64,000 nucleotides of DNA from Pukyongia salina. GTDB taxonomy: Bacteria; Bacteroidota; Bacteroidia; Flavobacteriales; Flavobacteriaceae. This document shows positions 61,154 to 64,000 of this stretch, one piece after another (within the stretch, counting starts at the first letter, position 1; the number at the start of each line of letters is the position of its first letter). The stretch lies in contig NZ_CP027062.1 of NCBI RefSeq assembly GCF_002966125.1, forward strand, positions 372,001 to 436,000, given 5' to 3'. The notes below the pieces were generated by a model. It did not search any database and was not told the DNA's origin. It saw nothing but the letters and a program-made list of their open reading frames with translations. Made by a program: the position numbers and the translations under genes.

Positions 61154-63259
61154 ATTAACCACCAGATCCAGTGGGACTATATTAAAGCAGTCTGGATTAT
61201 TAATATTCTCTACACGTGCATATACTGTTTGGAATCCTTGAACTGTATTCGTATAAGGACTGGCAAGTGGGAAGGTACCGGCTTGAGCGTTGGCAAAGCT
61301 GAAATGATAACTTACAACTGCATTAGGGTTTCCTCCTGTTATCTCAAGGTCCTTGGATGTAAGATCGAATTCGGCAAAGCCGTCGTTTGGAATATCGTCA
61401 CATACCTCGTAAGGTGTAGGTACATTGGCTGGTGGAGCTTCGAATATATCTACCACAAAACTATCGGTTGCATAACAAGTGGGCGTAGCATTGTTTTCTA
61501 CTCTTACAAAAATTGTTTCCGAAGGTGCCGTAACATCATAAGGATTGGGATGCGGATTTGTATTCGCATCTGCATCAGCCTGTGTTGGGTGATAGGACAC
61601 ACTATACAGACTGGGGCTCTGCCCGTTTAATGCTTCAGGGTTCTTCAGTAGAACAAGATCAAGAGTAACTATACCATTTGCATCATCATCACAGGTAACA
61701 ATATCGGTCATTGGCCCTGCCATAGCGGGCTGAAATTGAATGATAAAATCGTCCACATCAAAACAGGTTCCTGTGAGGTCTTCTATTCTAACCCAAATAG
61801 TCTCCACAGGTGGAGTTGCAATAGGATAGGCAGCCGGAGTAGCTATAGGATTTGCTCCAGTATTGGCATCGGCCATGGAGTTGTGATACGTTATATTGAA
61901 ATTAGCAGGATTTTGTCCTCCCAGAACAACCGCATCATTTTGGGTAAGATCGAAAATCCCCATATTTACACCATCATCACATATAAACAGATCATCTGCC
62001 GGGTTGGCAACAGGCTGAAATAAGAAATCGATCTGTACGGAGTCTCCGGTAATACAGGTGGGATCGAGTGGGTCGAATACTTCTACAGAGTAAACCCCCG
62101 AATTAGGAGCCATTGCCGTAAACGTATCATCGTTTACTGTAGAAGGTCCTTGAGATATCCCATCTATAAACCATTCATAGGACAAATCTGGGATTCCCGG
62201 ATTTGCATTTAGGATAATATCGTTAGAGCTACAAGTTGTAACATCAGGTCCCAGGTCTATTGTAAAGGGCGCCGTTGAAGTAACATCTACAAAATCGGAC
62301 AATGTAACCATATCACCATTACAGGTGTTGGTCCAGGTTACTCTGGCTTCGAAAGTTTCGGTACCGGTTACGCATACATTTATAGTTGGGCTGTTTGAAA
62401 TTAAAGTCCCGGTACTATCATACCAGCCAAACACATAGGTTGGAGGGCCAGTAGGTGCAAAACTCCATGCTTCGTTGGAAGTTGTCCATGGAGAATCGGA
62501 AGTATTTCGTCCGGGTGGAACATATGCTGTATCTCCTGCATCGTTCTGAATTCCTATCGCTGCATTACCACTATTCCAGGTACTACAGGTTGGTTTATCC
62601 TGTATATATATTTCCACAACATTGGAGAACTCATAAAATACAGCCATATGGGTTGCCAGTAACGAATTACACGAACTCGAAAACATAGGCACTTCGTAAT
62701 AAGATACTACAAGCACCCTGTTTGGGAATGTTCCCAGCACTTCGTAGCCTATTTCTTCTGTCGTTGAAGCAGACGGATCTATATCGTGGACCGGTGTAAA
62801 CACGTTTGCTTCACCAAGTGTGGGGTTGGTGTTATTAGGTAAATCCTGGGTAAATGCCCATGCATTGGTCGTGTCGAGTGGATCTACATCGAATCGTATC
62901 ACACCATTGGAACCTACCTGGAACTCGGTCTCGAGATCACCAAAGAAGCAAAAATCGAAAGGCAAGGTATCTACAGAAGACCAAGCGTCGTCGATATTCG
63001 GGTTTAGTGAGTTGGCCAGCCCGTTAAAAGGGAATGGCGGATTGTAAGGAATCGAACTAACATTATATGTTAATCCGGAGGTATCGAATGTTTGCAGGAA
63101 GGTAGCAGTGATGTCTGCACAGCCGCCAACGGCACAGTCTGCAGTTACGTCAGGGCCGGCATCAACAAACAACGATCCGGGGCCCTGTGCGTTCAGGTTC
63201 AGGTTAAAACATAGCAATGCCAGTAGCAAAAGCAGATTTATGGGGATTCTCTTTTTCAT
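57182..63259 (-). CDS. Giant T9SS type B repeat protein (2025 aa)
   Basis: A signal peptide (LLLLLALLCFNLNLNAQ) precedes a 702-residue head unlike that of the 1899-residue protein: FVDAGPDVTADCAVGG, a NIDO-like beta domain (DTLPFDFCFFGDLETEFQVGSNG; FPNRVLVVSYYEVPMFSS) related to the head of the HYR protein, then PKD-like segments (FTIDLGPDVTTCSSNDIILN). Three private copies of the 90-residue CD-repeat follow, then the 11 shared ones, for 14 in all. The PKD-like domain and type B sorting domain are the shared ones. It should be exported by type IX secretion and either anchored or released. No PorP/SprF-type partner gene is adjacent. Confidence 0.9.
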   Translation of the reverse strand: MKKRIPINLLLLLALLCFNLNLNAQGPGSLFVDAGPDVTADCAVGGCADITATFLQTFDTSGLTYNVSSIPYNPPFPFNGLANSLNPNIDDAWSSVDTLPFDFCFFGDLETEFQVGSNGVIRFDVDPLDTTNAWAFTQDLPNNTNPTLGEANVFTPVHDIDPSASTTEEIGYEVLGTFPNRVLVVSYYEVPMFSSSCNSLLATHMAVFYEFSNVVEIYIQDKPTCSTWNSGNAAIGIQNDAGDTAYVPPGRNTSDSPWTTSNEAWSFAPTGPPTYVFGWYDSTGTLISNSPTINVCVTGTETFEARVTWTNTCNGDMVTLSDFVDVTSTAPFTIDLGPDVTTCSSNDIILNANPGIPDLSYEWFIDGISQGPSTVNDDTFTAMAPNSGVYSVEVFDPLDPTCITGDSVQIDFLFQPVANPADDLFICDDGVNMGIFDLTQNDAVVLGGQNPANFNITYHNSMADANTGANPIATPAAYPIATPPVETIWVRIEDLTGTCFDVDDFIIQFQPAMAGPMTDIVTCDDDANGIVTLDLVLLKNPEALNGQSPSLYSVSYHPTQADADANTNPHPNPYDVTAPSETIFVRVENNATPTCYATDSFVVDIFEAPPANVPTPYEVCDDIPNDGFAEFDLTSKDLEITGGNPNAVVSYHFSFANAQAGTFPLASPYTNTVQGFQTVYARVENINNPDCFNIVPLDLVVNDSPAITDPISDYFICDNDGDGIEIFDLTSKDAEILNILVNVTLTYHQSQPEAEAGLNPIMPANAYGSGGEVIWVRGENSAGCYTVGSFGLILGSIPSFVEVPVFEQCDNDGDGVEDFDLNMQNATIVDGNLALSVSYHPTQVDADANTNPLAIPYTSAGETIYVRVEDNMTGCYGTFAMDLVVVMAPEIFQPDPLTYCDDDNDGFGEFTLTDADEDVVNGNPSGNLVVSYHETLADAQNNVNALVSPYANVDPFLQTVYVRLTDIATGCYSTTTLLLIVQDSPLINDPQPLVVCDDDNDGFALFDLTQAEAEILGSLNPSDYTITYYEDPALSIAIVNTTAYPNLSNPQTIYVVVEDISNGCQGQTTLELQVNLPPQINAPTPLELCDVNNPGDEMEPFNLESKTFEITGGDPGIVITYHETQADADTGANALSSPYVNQVPQPQTIYIRAVGATTGCVTSQGFTLDLVVNPVPSPVTPTPLEVCDADNDGFALFDLNSKNTEIAGGELVAITYHETLADAQAGIFALSSPYQNIVSGSQTVYARATYSPINPPPFNTGCYRVVELELIAVPTPVVPLTLDPLVICDPEGNGVETFDLTLQDAAVLGSQDPGEHTITYHESLASAQAGTPFIGTPTAYQNTSNPQTIWVRLTHNGSGCFAITSFELQTPEGPGVTQPTPLSVCDDVGEPNDGVTLFDLTVKNDEITGGVLGVGVQYYETLADAQNNTNAIDPATAYENISNPQTVFVRVTDGNSGCVDTTVSLTLRVNANPEPGTPEALSLCDVNDPGDGMEVFDLTQAALQITGGSPWDLTYHESYQEAFDGLNAIVDPTMYTNTSSPQTIYVRVENNTIPEGCFEIVELVLIVDPLPDATAVITPLILCEVPSDGFGLFDLSSKIEEILGGQDPGIFQVSFYESQAEADAQLNPILNTTSYPNTTNPQTIYVGILNSDTGCYIAQQSFEIEEREGAVATTPDPYIICDNVEPNDGLGEFVLDGSTAESQVVIDQILGGQDPSVYLLSFHPTLEDAHANTNALGSPFANTINPQLIYARVENSGTDCYDITQVILKVEELPEVFLEESYRLCVDANGNPIPQEEGSLSPPVIDTGLDPALYSFEWFIDGQLQLGQDDPSIVALSGGTYSVIVTENNSGCSTEAVTTVTISSPPLAWDAQVVTPAFAGAHAIQATAEGLGEYSFQLDDGPFQSEGLFEGVLPGMHLVTIKDVNGCGSVTVEVSIIDYPRFVTPNQDGYHDTWNIIGIAGGDPTAKIYIFDRFGKLLKQLSPLGEGWDGTYNGNPMPSSDYWFLVEYTEDETRKEFKGHFTLKR

Positions 63260-63366
63260 CGGTAATAGGGGTATAAGGCCTGAAAATTAAGAAAATTTTA
63301 GGAAATTGTTAATCTAATGAGGTTAAAATACTAAGAAGCTGCTTTTCATAGCATGTACCGAATACC

Positions 63367-63374
63367 TATCTTTG
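63367..63374 (+). promoter_or_regulatory. -7 element of the folE promoter
   Basis: TATCTTTG is a perfect TAnnTTTG match 24 nt before the folE ATG at 63399. Confidence 0.65.
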
Positions 63375-63398
63375 CAGTTCGTTAATAATAAAAAGCGT

Positions 63399-64000
63399 AT
63401 GGATTTGGAGAAACAACTCAGAGAAATTGAGGCCATGGGGAACGACCATGTGGGCTCTTCTACGGACACTCCGTTACGGTCTGATGCCTTTGAGTTAAGT
63501 GATATTGAAAAAATAGCAAAGATCAAGGAAGACGTCCGGAATATAATGAATACCCTTGGGTTAGACCTTACAGACGATAGTTTGAAAGGAACCCCTACCC
63601 GAGTAGCAAAAATGTTTGTTCAGGAGATCTTCGGCGGCCTTCATCCGGATAGAAAACCCAAAGCTTCCACCTTTGAGAATAAATATAAATATGGTGAAAT
63701 GCTGGTGGAAAAGAACATCACCTTGTATTCTACCTGCGAACATCATCTATTACCTATCGTTGGAAAGGCACACATAGCATATATTTCGAATGGTACAGTT
63801 GTGGGATTATCTAAGATGAACCGTATCGTGGATTACTTCGCTAAACGCCCGCAGGTACAGGAACGGCTAACAATGCAGATCGTGGAAGAACTACAACATA
63901 TTCTGCAAACCAAGGACGTTGCCTGTGTGATAGACGCCAAGCATTTGTGCGTTAATTCCCGTGGAATCCGTGATATCGACAGTAGTACGGTTACCAGTGA
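63399..64000 (+). CDS. folE: GTP cyclohydrolase I (partial, C-terminal end missing)
   Basis: The frame is open from the ATG at 63399 to the window end (200 codons), missing perhaps 20 residues. FolE converts GTP to dihydroneopterin triphosphate, the first step of folate and pterin synthesis. Motifs: GTPTRVAKMFVQEIFGGL, the zinc-binding CEHHLLPIVGKAHIAYI (Cys and His ligands) and KHLCVNSRGIRD with the third ligand Cys. The 45-residue polar N-terminal extension is usual for Flavobacteria. Confidence 0.95.
   Translation, partial: MDLEKQLREIEAMGNDHVGSSTDTPLRSDAFELSDIEKIAKIKEDVRNIMNTLGLDLTDDSLKGTPTRVAKMFVQEIFGGLHPDRKPKASTFENKYKYGEMLVEKNITLYSTCEHHLLPIVGKAHIAYISNGTVVGLSKMNRIVDYFAKRPQVQERLTMQIVEELQHILQTKDVACVIDAKHLCVNSRGIRDIDSSTVTS

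Overview
The window looks like a chromosomal segment from a member of the Flavobacteriaceae (Bacteroidota), probably marine. Genus cannot be assigned by eye. The evidence is type IX secretion (T9SS) sorting domains of both type A and type B, a tmRNA whose tag reads GENNYALAA, promoters of the Bacteroidota TTG / TAnnTTTG kind, a small THX-like ribosomal protein, and a typical flavobacterial gene complement. No transposase, integrase, phage module or CRISPR array was found.

Layout. 1-5.8 kb: a partial methyltransferase-like gene, a small membrane protein, typA, a secreted FG-GAP protein, kdsA, a DUF1801 protein and a CBS protein. 6.0-9.2 kb: a five-gene envelope/regulator cluster (multi-TM protein, winged-helix regulator, COQ4-like protein, CreD, DUF2809) carrying two copies of one 17-bp palindrome. 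9.5-14.3 kb: a hybrid histidine kinase, a G-poor repeat array, a secreted protein and a saccharopine/alanine-dehydrogenase-like enzyme. 14.3-15.3 kb: an RNA-rich interval with a structured element, ssrA, and a 129-bp tandem repeat that starts in the tmRNA 3' end. 15.3-18.1 kb: a two-gene molybdenum hydroxylase (iorB/iorA type). 18.4-25.8 kb: a lipoprotein, a DUF2236 protein, a MORN/LysM protein with a very long Ala-Lys-Glu helix, two rhodaneses and two thioredoxin-like proteins. 25.9-29.6 kb: MarR-YceI and a DUF1501/DUF1800 pair.

29.7-36.3 kb is a complete trp operon (leader peptide with three Trp codons, attenuator, trpE-G-D-C-F-B-A). The enzymes take chorismate to tryptophan, and most genes abut or overlap. 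A structured element of the same family as the one before ssrA sits between trpB and trpA. It is followed by two tiny genes, a 1300-aa HYR-domain T9SS protein, a glycosylase/yaaA pair, rluD and a PASTA gene divergent from ddl-coaD, an SRAP protein, rpsT, tRNA-Glu, proS, a Trp/Gly/Tyr-rich lipoprotein and a FadL-type outer-membrane protein.

51.3-63.3 kb holds two giant T9SS type B proteins in tandem (1899 and 2025 aa). Their last 1323 residues are identical, encoded by a 4,023-bp direct repeat that includes the shared terminator, while their N-terminal heads differ completely. The window ends in folE. The observations most worth following are this head-swapped giant pair, the twin structured RNA-like elements, the shared palindrome of the regulator cluster, the tmRNA 3'-end tandem repeat and the TolA-like helix.
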